Shown here: in pieces, positions 10,731-22,645 of the stretch
Numbering within the stretch: position 1 is the stretch's first letter
How the letters are laid out: every line of letters begins with the position of its first letter
DNA from: Caenorhabditis remanei
Lineage: Eukaryota > Nematoda > Chromadorea > Rhabditida > Rhabditidae
Length of the DNA stretch: 64,000 nucleotides
Reading direction: 5' to 3'
Assembly (NCBI RefSeq): GCF_010183535.1
Contig: NC_071328.1
Location: 11,098,001 to 11,162,000, forward strand
Program-made: the position numbers and the translations under genes
Notes under the pieces: model-generated
Told to the model about the DNA's origin: nothing
The model's input: the letters and a program-made list of their open reading frames with translations, nothing else
Databases searched by the model: none

Positions 10731-10992
10731 ATGTCTAACTATTCAATTCTCTGTATTATGGCGATTGTCTTCTTGCTGTCTGTTACCGTCAATTCCCAAT
10801 TATTCGGTGGTTGGTCGCAACCAGCTTGGGGATACAGTGCTCAAGGTAACCTATTTTCTCATTTCCATCCTTAATTAAGTATTTTTATTTCCAGGAGTTG
10901 GAGTCGATCAGTACGGAAACACCTTCGAAGGAACCCCACAAAACGGAATCTACTTGTTCTGTAATGGACATGGATGTCCTGGACGCGGCTGA
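10731..10992 (+). CDS. Small secreted peptide, uncharacterised
   Basis: Two exons: 10731 to about 10844 (donor CAAG|GTAACC) and about 10894-10992 (acceptor TTATTTCCAG), joined at phase 1, giving about 71 residues. Residues 1-22 (MSNYSILCIMAIVFLLSVTV, then NS) form a clear signal peptide. The mature part is short and Gly/aromatic-rich (LFGGWSQPAWGYSAQG) and ends in CNGHGCPGRG with two Cys. The size and architecture resemble nematode secreted peptides of antimicrobial or neuropeptide-like type, but no dibasic processing sites are visible and no family was recognised. Function is not assigned. Confidence 0.7.
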
Positions 10993-12212
10993 AAACATGA
11001 CAGCAAATAAAAGGATTGTATGCATAATTGGGTTAATGTGTACTGTTATCATCTCATTTACTTCACATTCTCTTCTTTTCTAAATTCATTAAAAATAAAA
11101 TAATCGTGTTTTCTTCTATCTCTTCTCAAATACAGTAAGATAAGAAGAGGGGCCGAAATACGAGTACCTTAACAACCGAATCTCGTGAAACTTCTCCTAT
11201 GAACTATCTTCGTTCAAGGTCACTTTCTGATATATGGTTCAAAGAAATTACTTTTTGATAGTGGTTCTCGTAAAGAAGATCCATCACGGAATGGAGTGTT
11301 ATCACTTTTGATAATGGATCTCACTGAATCGAAATACCTGAAGATGAGAATGTCGAGATACCTGAAGATGAGAATATTGAAAATATTTTCATATCTTTAA
11401 AGGCAGCCGAGGTAGGCACGGCCTCCTGCAGAGGCCCTATCAAAGTACTGCGCGCAGTGCATTGAGGGGAGCCTCCGCTGGAGGCCGTGGGTAGGTTTCT
11501 GCAAACTCTTGCTAGCGGATGCGCCTCTATTACAGATTATACGGTAAGTTCATCAAGTTTCTGTTTGGTAGAAACTCATTATCAGAAAATGGAAAATAGA
11601 CTGAACTAAAATATGGATAAGAAGGCATACGTCGGTTGAATGATCTCCAACAGTCACTATACATCTTTGAAGTAATTTCATATGATAGCTACGGACCGCG
11701 TAGGGCTGGTCAGATCGGAGAATTTTCCAGTCTGAGTTAAGCTCAAGGACGAATGAGTACAACTTGGCTCCAGTTCAGCGAACTTTCATGATTGATAATC
11801 AGATCTCATTGGGCTTTCTTATAAATTCCAGATTGTTCTTGTCTTGAAACAGCAGGTTTGTTCAAGCTTTTTGCACTGGGTGCGACACCATACCCACTTT
11901 TTCAAGCTCTCTGGCTCCAAGGGTACAGTCGAAGCTCTGAATGATTAAATCAAATTGTTTAAACTTTGTACCTGAATTTGTCCTACCGTTTTTCGTGTTT
12001 TTTCTCATTGTTTTATGACCTAATCAATGAAAAAAATCGTAAAATTTTATCACCGGCCGCCTGATTATCAACCGAGAAAGAGATAGAAGAAAAGGGGGAA
12101 AATCACAGAAAACGGGGGTCTTTGTTTTTGAAATTTAAAGTGAAATACCCGTGATAAATGTAATGCTTTGAGTGAGAAGTACATTTAGAATAGGCATATT
12201 TAAATGATTAAT
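10993..12212. other. Intergenic region with a GC-rich inverted repeat
   Basis: Convergent spacer between the secreted-peptide gene and the SLC36 transporter. A poly(A) signal fitting the peptide gene is near 11090-11097 (AAAAATAAAATAA). The GC-rich repeat at about 11405-11500 is described separately. No gene is supported. Confidence 0.5.
11405..11500. repeat. GC-rich short inverted repeat
   Basis: The left arm, CACGGCCTCCTGCAGAGGCC at about 11418-11437, pairs with the right arm, GAGCCTCCGCTGGAGGCCGT at about 11469-11488. Composition differs sharply from the AT-rich surroundings. It resembles the short GGCC-containing dispersed repeats common in Caenorhabditis intergenic DNA. Confidence 0.5.
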
Positions 12213-14586
12213 TCAGACGTCATTATTGATAATATCATCGATACTTGAATAGAGTCCAGAGCCAAGGAATAGCCATCCGAGGACGAATAAAAAGAGATTG
12301 ATGATCATTTTTTGGTAGTATTTGAACCTGGAAATGGGGAATATTCAAAAGAATTCACAAACAAATATCTCACATTTCTCCTTGTTTCTTGTAAACTGGT
12401 AGGAAAACCATACAATCGAGGAAAGACGGGAGAATCAGAGAAATGAGAAGACCAGATGTGATCCCAACGAGCGGAATGATTTGCATCAGATTTGGGACGA
12501 CCAATGCGAGGCATACTAGAAGAAATTAAGTAGTGAAAGAGATGAATCAGTGCAAACTTACATGAGACAAGCATCAGACCAAGACGGAGAGCGTACGGAA
12601 GGAATCGGTGAATCATTTTTCTATCTTCTGATATTTTCGATCTAAGACTCGGGAGAAGCATTTGAACAATTACGAAGAGTTGGATGGCACTTCCAAAAAA
12701 GATTTTCAAGACGAGAAGTCCTTTGATCGAAACGGTTAAACTGAAACATGGGAAGTTTTAATAGAAAACTCTCCGGAACTTGGATCTAGATTTTTATTGG
12801 CCGGATTTGAATGCACATTTGTTATATTCATGAATCATATTATGAAATTTACAGCTTTTTCAATAATTCAACCATCCTTTTTCTCGTACTTGTCGAGTAC
12901 TGTACGGATACTGTATTGAAACTCACACAGAATTCGGCAAATTAAGTGTCAAACTTCCTTGTACAGTAGGTCCAAAAGTGACATATCCAAAGAATCCAAG
13001 GAATGCATATAAAACAGTGACAAGATTCATTGCAGTCGACAGAACTCCAGTCATTCCAGTCATATCTTTTGGTCGTTTCAGTGAATTTTCAAGTGGCAGA
13101 ACCATTGCTTGTCCTTCGAATGAGTAGATCAATGCACCTGCTGCCAGTGAGATTCCTTCGATTCCAGTTACACTATTCAATTCCCACGTTGGATACCATT
13201 TATGCATCATCAATTCCTAAAATAAAGTTTTAAATAGATCTATAAAATAAGAAATAATACCTTTGTAATGAGAACAATTGCAGCGAAAATAATGACGTTT
13301 CCACAAAGACAGAGGATTGTGATCAATTTCATGTGCCCGATGAAATTGAGCAGCATTTGAGGAACAAAATACATCAGAATCATGACACTTTTGGAGAATG
13401 GAGGGGGAGAATCGGCAATGAATTCCCAGATCTGAAAAACATCTGCTTAGATTCACCAGTTTTGTTATTTGAAACCTCAATCACATGCTCAACGGCAAAA
13501 ACCATGAAAACTGTGATAACTCCGAGTTGAAATGCCAGAAGACATGCGTTCACTACTATTCTGAAACGTATTAATCAATTTGATTGTTTCAGAAACTTTT
13601 GATTTTTACTTTGCCAATTTAGCATGCCTTCTTGCCCATTTATAACTGTTTAACATGGCTGCTTCCGCCATTTCACCGTAATCCAAACTTTGATCTCCGT
13701 TTCTGAAATAATGAATTCATATCTTCTTTTTTTATGTCTTTGATCCTCACGATTTTGCCAGAAACTGCGAGCAGCTGACTATTTTATGCATACTGTAGAG
13801 ACTGAGAAAACCTACAATGAATACCAATGCGAGGCCACCCTGAACATTTCGAAATTCAATTATTTCATTACTTCTCACTATCAGTTTACCCAAAGACCAG
13901 CTTGTTTAAAGCTGACTGCCAATGAAAAACATCCAGGACCAATCATTCCACAGATAAAGTTGATCAGTCCAGAAGTTGCGCTGAAAACTAAATTTAAACC
14001 ACGCGCCGATTTTTCACGGGGTACGGTACGCAATTGCGTACAAGACATCAGATTTGACGACGCTTGAAGTGATAATATTTTTTTTATTTTGTTGTCGTTT
14101 TTTAATCTAATTATTTTGGTAAACTAAAGAAAACAGAAAAGTTCGAGTTTTTCTGCTGAATTTTTCTAAAAACGCTCAAAAAAACTCTCAAACTGATTGT
14201 TACAAGAAAAAGTTGCTTCTATTTTATTTTATTTGATACTAATTTTACTTTTTTGCTTTCTCATTTCCTCAATTAAAAAAGAGGAACAGTTTTTGCTAGA
14301 TGAGTCTTTCTCTGAAATTATTTAATTTCAAGCCTTGAACACCATCAATTTCCCTCCATTTAGTTCAACTCTCTCCAACTCACGATATTCCATTTTTCCT
14401 TGAAATCACAGTACTCATCACTGATTTCGTATCACTGTGACCGTTTTGAACTCCGCTCCCTCCATCCTTCATTCTCAAATCATCAAATTGTTGTTGTTTC
14501 CGTTCTTGTCCATTTTCAGTTGGTCCAACAATGAAAGGCATCGTTTCGAGCTCTATGAGTATTTTTTGTTCTTCTGTTGTCGACAT
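12213..14586 (-). CDS. SLC36/AAAP-family proton-coupled amino acid transporter
   Basis: Ten exons from ATG 14586 to TGA 12213 all join in frame by hand. Exon 1 (to 14384) encodes a hydrophilic N-terminus. TM1 follows in exon 2 with the family signature NFICGMIGPGCFSLAVSFKQ, matching the GxxGxGxLxLPxAFxxAG pattern of PAT/SLC36 transporters. Later exons give about ten further helices, including EGISLAAGALIYSFEGQAMV and the TM with FGFVTFG-like FFGYVTFG. Total length is about 470 residues, typical for the family. PAT transporters move small neutral amino acids with protons across lysosomal or plasma membranes. C. elegans has several paralogues and I cannot decide which is the orthologue. Confidence 0.9.
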
Positions 14587-17232
14587 TTTTTTTAGAGAAG
14601 TGAATGTTAGCAAATAAGTTTATGAAATAGAAATGTAGAATATAATTAATAGCTTATCAGTAGCAAAAAATGTAATTTCAGTAGACAATAGACCGTTAAA
14701 TTTTGATATCTAGAGTTTTTACAGTTAAAAAACTGATGATATGAAGTGAATGACCAGCTGAATAGAGGAGGCGAAATGTGGTGTGTAAATGAGGAAGAAG
14801 CGGCTTTTGGGGGTGCTCAGAGCACCTCGAAAGCACCCGAGAGGATTAGATGACTAAGAACAGAGATTGGAAAGTGAAGTAGTGTTAGAATGAAAGAGAA
14901 TCAGAGATTGAAAAGGAAATTGTGTCTGAGGAATGAGAACTAGGCGAATGTTTCGTTTCTGGGTGCATTTGGAGTACATTGTCTGCTCCATGTGTTTAAC
15001 TCACTTTGTGTTTTTCTCATATTGACGGAAAGGATTCGTTAGAATCAAATAGAATTGCCACTGACTTTTGGAGTCAAATATAACTATTTTTCTCACTACA
15101 GTTGAACGAATATAAGTTGACAACAAACACAGTGCTTTTGAAATATAACAACAATTGGTAAATTCTTCTTTTGTGATTATACATTTGGACGTTTTCATAT
15201 TGAAAAGATAGAAAGAGTTCCAATGTTTAGAAAAAAATGTTTTAAAAAATCCTTCCATGTTGACAAGTTCACCCAACTGGAAACGTTTTCGGGCACTTAG
15301 GTTCATAAAGAAATAGGAAAGCATTTTCGAACAAACGAGCAACTTCCTGAATGAAATCGAGCTCTTTTTTATGGCGATTTATGATGTGAATATGTGGGTT
15401 TTCAACATAGTTATTGAGAAAGTTAATTGTTGTAGAGTGAATAGGTGTTTTCGTCTGTCCATTGAGAATATTGAGATTTTTATTATTGCTCATGGAATGT
15501 TTTTCGTAAATCTAAAAAAGGCTTCCTGGTGTTCATGTTGTTGGAACCTAGATCCCCTATGAGAAGGGACTCAAATATGAGTCATTGAGTCATCGAAAGA
15601 GGGGGGGGGGGTGGGACATGTCATCTGGAGAATTTCATTCTTCAATGAGGAACCTGATTTTCAAAGTAACACGCTCCGCCCATTCAAAAGTCCAATGTTC
15701 TTCATGAATTTTAGATTACGTGTTCGTCAACACCTTCCATGAATTCTTCATGACAACTCTATTTTTAAAATCCAATAGTTCACTTTTCTGGAACGGGCGG
15801 AAGTTGCTCGATCTTTGGGTGGTTTTTAGGAATCAGGAGAGGACATAGGAGAATTTTCGTGTAAAGTAGATCTAGATGATCAAATACTTTGATAAGAAGA
15901 TCAAAAGCTCTGAACAAACAATTGTCGGTTTTACACCGTTTCTCATGGTTCTCATGTGTTATTTTCGTGTTCTGGCTGGAGACAGGAGCCTCTATTCAAA
16001 GATTGAGAAAAACAGAATGAATGGGTTCAGGTCTATTCCTATTAATTTCTTTTCCTAGCTGACGTTTTTTGAACATTACTTGAGAAAAATAGCGACTGAA
16101 AATTCGAGAATGCACGTTGGTATATCGCCAGAAAAGTGAGAGAAAAATGATGATAAACGCATTGAACGGCCAAAAAATAATAGGATTTGTGAATAGGTTT
16201 TATGAATCTTAATTCAAGCGAATGCCCTTAAAGGACATCTCAATTTTTCTAAAATAGCCCTTTCGTTAAAAGTTTTTGAGCTGAACAGTAAAGCATCTCA
16301 TAATGATCATAGGAACAAACAAATCACAAAACAGGTTCAGAACTGACAGACTATCACTAGGAAATTTACATAACAATTTTGCAGATTATCAGTTCTCTAT
16401 GACAAATTCGAGAACATTGAAATTCTGATAACCTTGATCAAAGTTTCGTTTCTTTTTATAACCGTTGACGATTGGCAAACAAGAAAATAGGCAACCTTTA
16501 AAGATCGCCTTCGCACTTTTCATTACTTTTCTCTGTTTGATTATTTATCTACTTATCAGAAGAAATTAGGGAATAAGACCGCCCATAAGGCATCTGCAAA
16601 ATAGAAAAGTATATGTTGAAATTGAAATTTTTGTTAATTTAAAGTTTGGATAGATGAGAATTTTCTGAAAAAAAACTAGTTTTTGGAAGAAACAACAAAT
16701 AATATTGACATGGAAATCATAGAAGGATCTATCACTAGAGGGAACAGTGGTCTATGAAATAGAAACAAAGATTGCCACTATTCTAAAAGTTTTGTCTGAT
16801 AATATCACAAAGTATATCACGTCAGGGAGATAGAAGAAAATATCCTTTTCGGCAAAGAATGATCGACTAAGTATCAATTACCAAATATGAGTGTACGTTG
16901 ATGTCATACTTATCAATCACAATTACTCATTAGTTAACTGGTTTGGTCTTTCAACTAGTTCCGTCTTGTGTTCACTTTTCATCGATTTGTGTTTTAAATT
17001 AATATAGAAGAGAAGACACAAAACAGAAAAGTTGAAGAATAATTGAAAGAAGAACGTGTTTGAAAGATCGAACTGGAATACTGTAAAGAGTTCACAGTTC
17101 AAAAGTGCAACATTCATGTATTCCTTTTTTCCATATCTTGTGTTTGACATATTTCTTCCCTCGACTTCTTTATCGTTCTCTGCTCTCATTTCTGTATAAT
17201 AACAATGCATATTTTATGATTTCAGATCAAAC
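14587..17232. other. Intergenic region, no gene supported
   Basis: 2.6 kb between the divergent SLC36 and TRMT6 genes. Open frames are short and lack coding character. It contains an 11-base G tract at 15601-15611. Probably upstream regulatory DNA of both genes. Confidence 0.5.
17221..17226 (+). promoter_or_regulatory. Probable trans-splice acceptor before TRMT6
   Basis: ATTTTATGATTTCAG at 17212-17226 lies seven bases before the ATG at 17233. There is no upstream coding exon, so a spliced-leader acceptor is the simplest reading. Confidence 0.5.
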
Positions 17233-19112
17233 ATGGAAGCGGAGACACCACCTCAAACGTCTTCTTGCATCAATAGTGGAGAATATCTTATAGTTCAAAA
17301 GGTTTGATTCGAAGAGAGACTTTTTAGAAAATTTTCAGTTTTCAGATTGATGGTGAGCAAAGTCGTATCGTTCGATTCACACCAAAACAGAAGATTCTCA
17401 TCGAGAAATTGAAGTTTACAGCTGACAGGTGATTACACAAATCAGAAGATTCTCTATCTTGTTCGCCTACTGTTTTTCCTGTTTGGATGATTTGAAAATG
17501 ATCATTCGTCGTGACGTCAAGAGAAAGTACTATCTAAACATCAGACACGTGCGCGTCTTTTAAAAGTCACATATTTCTCGCTATCGTAGTTTTGATCTTT
17601 GCAATCATAATTTTGGACGATTAAAAGTTGAAATGCAAACAAAACGCTTTGATTGATTCAGAAAAGAGTTCAATGAACTATTTGTGTCAAATAGTTGATC
17701 AATGGGCAATTTTGATTTTGAATTCGTTGAAATTATATTGAAAGATTTTAAAGATTTTTTCAGTGCTTTCGGAAAACCACATGGCCTCTTCGAAGTATCG
17801 AATAATCAATGTTTTCCAATGTCAGTGGACCGACTCATCGAAGAACTTCAACTTCAGGAAGCTCCAGTAGCGACCTCCGTTATTGACACCGAAGTAATCA
17901 CATCTGAAACCGTTGAGGTCTCTGATCCACGCGTGGTCATTGCACCGTCAGCACTGAAACTAGAACCTGAACAGAAACGACAAAAGTTGGAGATGGACGC
18001 AGTTTTGGAAATGAAGAAACAAGGAGTTAGTGGACAAGATCTAGTTGCGAAACTTGTCGAGGGATCTGCCTCATTTCAAACACGAACAGTATTCTCACAG
18101 AGCAAGTATATCAAACGGAAAGCGAAGAAACATAGTGACAGGTGTAAATTTCTCATTATTTTCACTTAAGAACAGTTTGATTACAGAGTTCTGATCCTTC
18201 GACCCACCATCCGTCTTCTTGCTAAAGCATACTATCTGAAAGATCCTGATCGTTTAGCTATGCTGCGTGCTGATCAATTAGCTTTGATTCTTCAAATGGC
18301 TGGAGTTCATCATGGAAAAAATGTGATTGTATTTGAACAGACACTCGGACTCATCACTTCTGCTGTAATTGAAAGACTTGGAGGCAAAGGAGGATGTGTC
18401 CATATTCATAGAGTTAGTTTGCAAATAAACAGAAAACTTTGAAATAATTTATTTCAGGGAGCAGTCGCACAGTCGATTCCCTGTGTTCATTCGATGAATT
18501 ATGATGAGAAAACGTTATCAACGTTCCTTCCTGTTCGTATCAAGTGTATCTTAGCTGAAAAGCAGTTGCCGTATGAAACCAACAGAAGACCATTTGATGA
18601 CGAGGCTGAGAATGGAGGGGTTGAGCACAAAGCTGCAGAAAAAATCGAGGTAGAGCTTTGAGCATCTAAACAGAATTTAGTGAATAAATTTTCCAGGATC
18701 AAGATCTAGAAGTACTGGCAAGACGAAATGAGCGTTTAGATAAGGAAAAAAGAGGACTGGAAATGATTTCTGAACAAAAAGCTCACTCTCTCATCATCGG
18801 AAGTCGTACAGTGGATCCAATAAGTGTTCTGGAATTGGTATACCCAAAGCTTGCACCATCGGCGTCAATCGTCATCTATTCACCCCATCAGAATGTACGT
18901 TTTTCATATTGAACCAATCGGTAACAAACTCGATTTTTCAGATACTCGTCTCTGCGTATGACTGGCTAGCAAAGCGTCAAACGATAAACTTGGTGCTGAC
19001 TGATCAAATGTGTCGTGTAATGCAGGTTCTTCCCGATCGAACCCACCCGCTTATGGCGCAACATGTCGCTGGTGGACATGTACTGAGTGGAATTAAAGTT
19101 GTTGACCAATAA
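17233..19112 (+). CDS. TRMT6: tRNA m1A58 methyltransferase non-catalytic subunit TRMT6
   Basis: Seven exons join in frame from ATG 17233 to TAA 19112: 17233-17301, about 17346-17428, about 17763-18140, about 18188-18411, about 18458-18650, about 18697-18894 and about 18941-19112. The strongest signature is SKYIKRKAKKHSDRVLILRP, followed by MLRADQLALILQMAGVHHGK and IERLGGKGGCVHIHRG, as in TRMT6/Gcd10. The C-terminal part (TLVSAYDWLAKRQ-like, then QVLPDRTHPLM) also fits. TRMT6 pairs with catalytic TRMT61 to methylate A58 of tRNAs, including initiator tRNA, in the nucleus. The catalytic SAM-binding motif is not expected in this subunit. A C. elegans match on cosmid ZK858 is recalled but not verified. 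Confidence 0.92.
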
Positions 19113-19872
19113 TTGTTATTTTTGTTTTTCTATTTATATTCACTTTTGTCACCCTGAACGTATTTTTGTTACTTTTTGATTTTGTTGCATTTGAAAAAAT
19201 ATAAACTTTTGATATTTTCCCGTGAACTGTGCTTAAAACGTATAATCCACTTGTGTTGAGTGCATGTGTTCCTTCTGAAGAAAGATCAGTATCAAACTTA
19301 TTTGCTACTTTCAAATTGAAAGTTACTTAAAACAAGTGAGTTTTGTATGAATCAAAATAGTCTCTTTCACTTTTTAAGAAAGAATGTGAACTGAAAACGC
19401 ATTCTGTGTGTTTTTTCCTGAGTGTGCGGCGCTTGCAAACAGGCAATCCACGCCATTCAGCCCCGCCTCCAACACCGCGCCGCACGCGTGTCAAGAGATT
19501 TTTGAGCCGATAAGCTTCTCCAGAGATCCACGTTTCCATAGAAATATCAAAATATTTTCTAATCATCACGCTTTATGGTAGAGAAGAGTTTTTCAAAGTT
19601 AAATTGCTATCTACTTTTTTAATTACATATTAACTATTTTAATGAGTCCTGTCTTGTTGAAAGCTTTTATTCTCGTTCGAGGTAGAGCAGAACGAATATT
19701 CTCTAGAACTTCTGTAAACTACGAAACTATTTCTGTTTTCTTTAACATCTCTCCGTCTCTCGCACACAGAATGTCTCTGTTTCTATATTCTATTCAACAT
19801 CATCAACATCAGAGCATCGATTATACTTCTCTTCTTCCATTCATACTTATTTTTCGTCTCTTTTTTCAGGTA
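19113..19872. other. Spacer between TRMT6 and TM9SF genes
   Basis: 760 bp on the same strand. It contains a GC-richer block with palindromic CGCACGCGTGTC-like sequence around 19475-19495, in an otherwise AT-rich region, possibly the TM9SF promoter. A CTCTTTTTTCAG acceptor at 19858-19869 precedes the TM9SF ATG by three bases, so the sequence just before it is an outron or a 5' intron. Confidence 0.5.
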
Positions 19873-22160
19873 ATGACGCTTTTGCGATTCGGCACCCTTC
19901 TGGTGCTCGCGACTATATTACCTCTCGAACAAGGATTTTATGTGCCTGGAGTAGCTCCTGTTGATTTCAGAGCTGGAGATGCCATCGATGTTAAGGTACG
20001 TTATTTTCTTATAAAAAGTATGAAAAAAATACATAGAAACCTTTCGAGGAATTTCTCTTCTTATCAGATAAATTGTTATAGGCTATCAAACTGACCAGCT
20101 CAAGCAACATTATGCCATTCGAGTACTATTCTGTTCCATTCTGTAAACCAACAGATGGAGATATTCAATACAAATCCGAAAACCTCGGAGAAGTTATGCG
20201 AGGTGATCGAATCGTCAACACACCATATAGATTCCAAATGAAGAAAAACGAACAATGTCTAACTTTGTGCTCAAACAAATTATCAAAAGAAGATGTTCTA
20301 CTATTCAAAGAGCGTATTCGTCAGGAATATTCTGCACATATGTGAGTTGATAAAAATTTTTAATCATCAGAAACCTTTTCTTTAAGGATTGTCGACAACC
20401 TTCCAGTTGCTACAGTAATCAGCCCCGGCAAATCTGGAGACATTTATTACGATCTTGGATACCGTCTGGGATGGATTGATGAGAACGCTAAAGTTTTCCT
20501 TAACAATCATCTCCAGTTTGTTGTCAAGTATCATCAGCATACACCTGGTCTGTATAGGTTCGTTCTATCATTTATTTGCTATACCTGTAAAAAGTTTTTT
20601 AGAGTCGTTGGATTCGAAGTCAGGCCAAGATCTATAACAGCCACCAAAAACAGTGATTCTACGTGCTCTCTTCCAGAAGACGGAGGAAGACACGTCGAAC
20701 TCGGAGATGCAGAACAAACAATTGAATTCTCGTACTCCGTTACTTTCGAAGAAAGTGACGTTCCATGGGCATCTCGTTGGGACGTTTATTTGACTACGAA
20801 GGCAGTTGATATTCATTGGTTCAGTATCTTGAACTCAATCGTTGTCGTTTTGTCACTTTCTGGTAAGAATACATTGTAATGCTCGAATCTTCAAACACTT
20901 ATCGAAAAGTTCAGGTTTCTTGAGTGTGACCATTGTCCGAACTGTTCGTAGAGATATTGCTCAATACAACAGGGATGATGAAGAAGATGACACATTGGAA
21001 GAGACTGGATGGAAACTTGTTCATGGAGACGTTTTCCGTCCACCACCACATCAAATGATTCTTGTCAATATGGTTGGTACTGGAATTCAGCTGCTTGGAA
21101 TGTCTGCAATCGTCGTTGGTGAGCATAACCACATTTTGGTGCAAGATTAATCATGTCTTTACAGTTTGTGCCATGCTTGGTATGCTCTCCCCGGCATCCC
21201 GTGGATCTCTCATGTCCGCTGCTGTTTTCTTATTCTGCTTCATGGGTCTCATTTCTGGATACCACGCCGGACGTCTCTATAAAACGATGAAAGGCAGAAA
21301 CCCAATCCGATGCGCTGTTCAAACTGCTACTCTCTTCCCTTCTTTGATTCTCGGAGCTGGTTTCCTTCTGAACTTCTTCCTGATTGGAAAACACTCATCT
21401 GGAGCTGTTCCTTTCGGTACAATGATCGCACTTCTTGTCATGTGGTTCTGCATTGATATGCCATTGATCTTCCTTGGTTTCTACTTCGGATACCGCAAGC
21501 AACCATATACTCATCCCGTTCGTACCAATCAAATCCCACGTCAAGTTCCTGAGCAACCATGGTATCTTCGGCTCATCCCCAGCTCACTCATCGCTGGAGT
21601 TCTTCCATTTGGAGCCATGTTCATTGAACTATTCTTCATTTTTAACGTAAGTCTCATTAGATGAGTTGCAGTAATATCAAAACAGTGTTGAAATTTCAGG
21701 CGATCTGGGAAAATCAATTCTATTATTTATTCGGATTCCTTTTCATCGTTTCCATTATTCTGGCCATATCAACTGCCCAAATCTCTGTAGTTGCTACTTA
21801 CTTCTCTCTTTGCGCTGAAAATTATCGCTGGTGGTGGAGATCGTTCGTCATTTCTGGAGGGTCTTCTTTCTACGGTTGGTCATTTATTTCAAGTCACTAA
21901 TATAATTTCACTAGTATAAATTTTTTAGTTATGGCTTACGCTGTTTTCTACTACAACACAAAACTGACAATTGAAGGATTTGTGCCTACAGTGCTTTATT
22001 TTGGATACTCGTGAGTTTGTAGCAAAATCGTAATTTATCTCCAAATTACTAATTCAGGTCCTTGATTGCCCTGACATTCTTCTTCATGACTGGAACGATC
22101 GGATTTTACGCTTCACATTTCTTCCTCACGAAGATTTATGCTGCCGTCAAAATCGATTAA
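19873..22160 (+). CDS. Transmembrane 9 superfamily (TM9SF2/4-like) protein
   Basis: About nine exons join in frame from ATG 19873 to TAA 22160. It has a signal peptide ([20 protein letters not shown], then GFYVPGVAP), and the GFYVPG-x-AP opening of the mature protein is diagnostic of TM9 proteins. A lumenal domain of about 250 residues follows (with [17 protein letters not shown] [13 protein letters not shown] and [17 protein letters not shown] motifs). Then come nine hydrophobic segments, including the block [20 protein letters not shown]. The C-terminus VKID fits the KxD/E motif that retains TM9 proteins in the Golgi. Family members act in Golgi/endosomal membrane-protein sorting. C. elegans has three to four TM9 genes; a match to ZK858.6 is recalled from synteny only. 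Confidence 0.93.
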
Positions 22161-22645
22161 TTACTCTCTTGGTCCTGCTCGTCCTTCAACGTCATTCTTT
22201 CTGCACTCTTCTTTCTTTGAGTACATTGCAGAGAAAAGAGCGGCATTTTCCTGTGTATTTTATACATTTCCCACCTTTTTTCATCCATCACATTCCCCCG
22301 TGCTTCACTGTTTTTTTTGTATAAATTCCCCTTTACTGGCACTCCAAAATGGTTGTTTTAAAATATAAATATTTATAATATACACATGTAAATTTATTAC
22401 ATTGGTCTCTCTTCTCTTTTGACATAATCCCTTCCTCTCCTCTTATTCCACCAATTCCATTGTGATACTGAGTAATTCACAAAAAATGCAGTTTTAATGT
22501 ACATTCAATGTTCAAATAATAAGTGGTGACTAGTTTTAAAAGCGATATTCAAGCTGAAAAGTTGAAATTATTACTTCAATCGGTACCTAACCGTGCATGC
22601 AAAATTTAAGAAGATCGAGTGAAATCAATAGGAAAAATTTCAGAA
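22161..22645. other. Spacer between TM9SF and DNAJC22-like genes
   Basis: 485 bp on the plus strand with TM9SF 3' UTR sequence and no supported open frame. It ends in AAAAATTTCAG, two bases before the next ATG, as for a trans-spliced or operon gene. Confidence 0.5.

Noticed and set aside
19327..19569. 80-codon minus-strand frame with Arg/Gly-rich sequence near the TM9SF promoter
   Set aside because: No splice or start context, no homology recognised; composition fits GC-rich promoter DNA.
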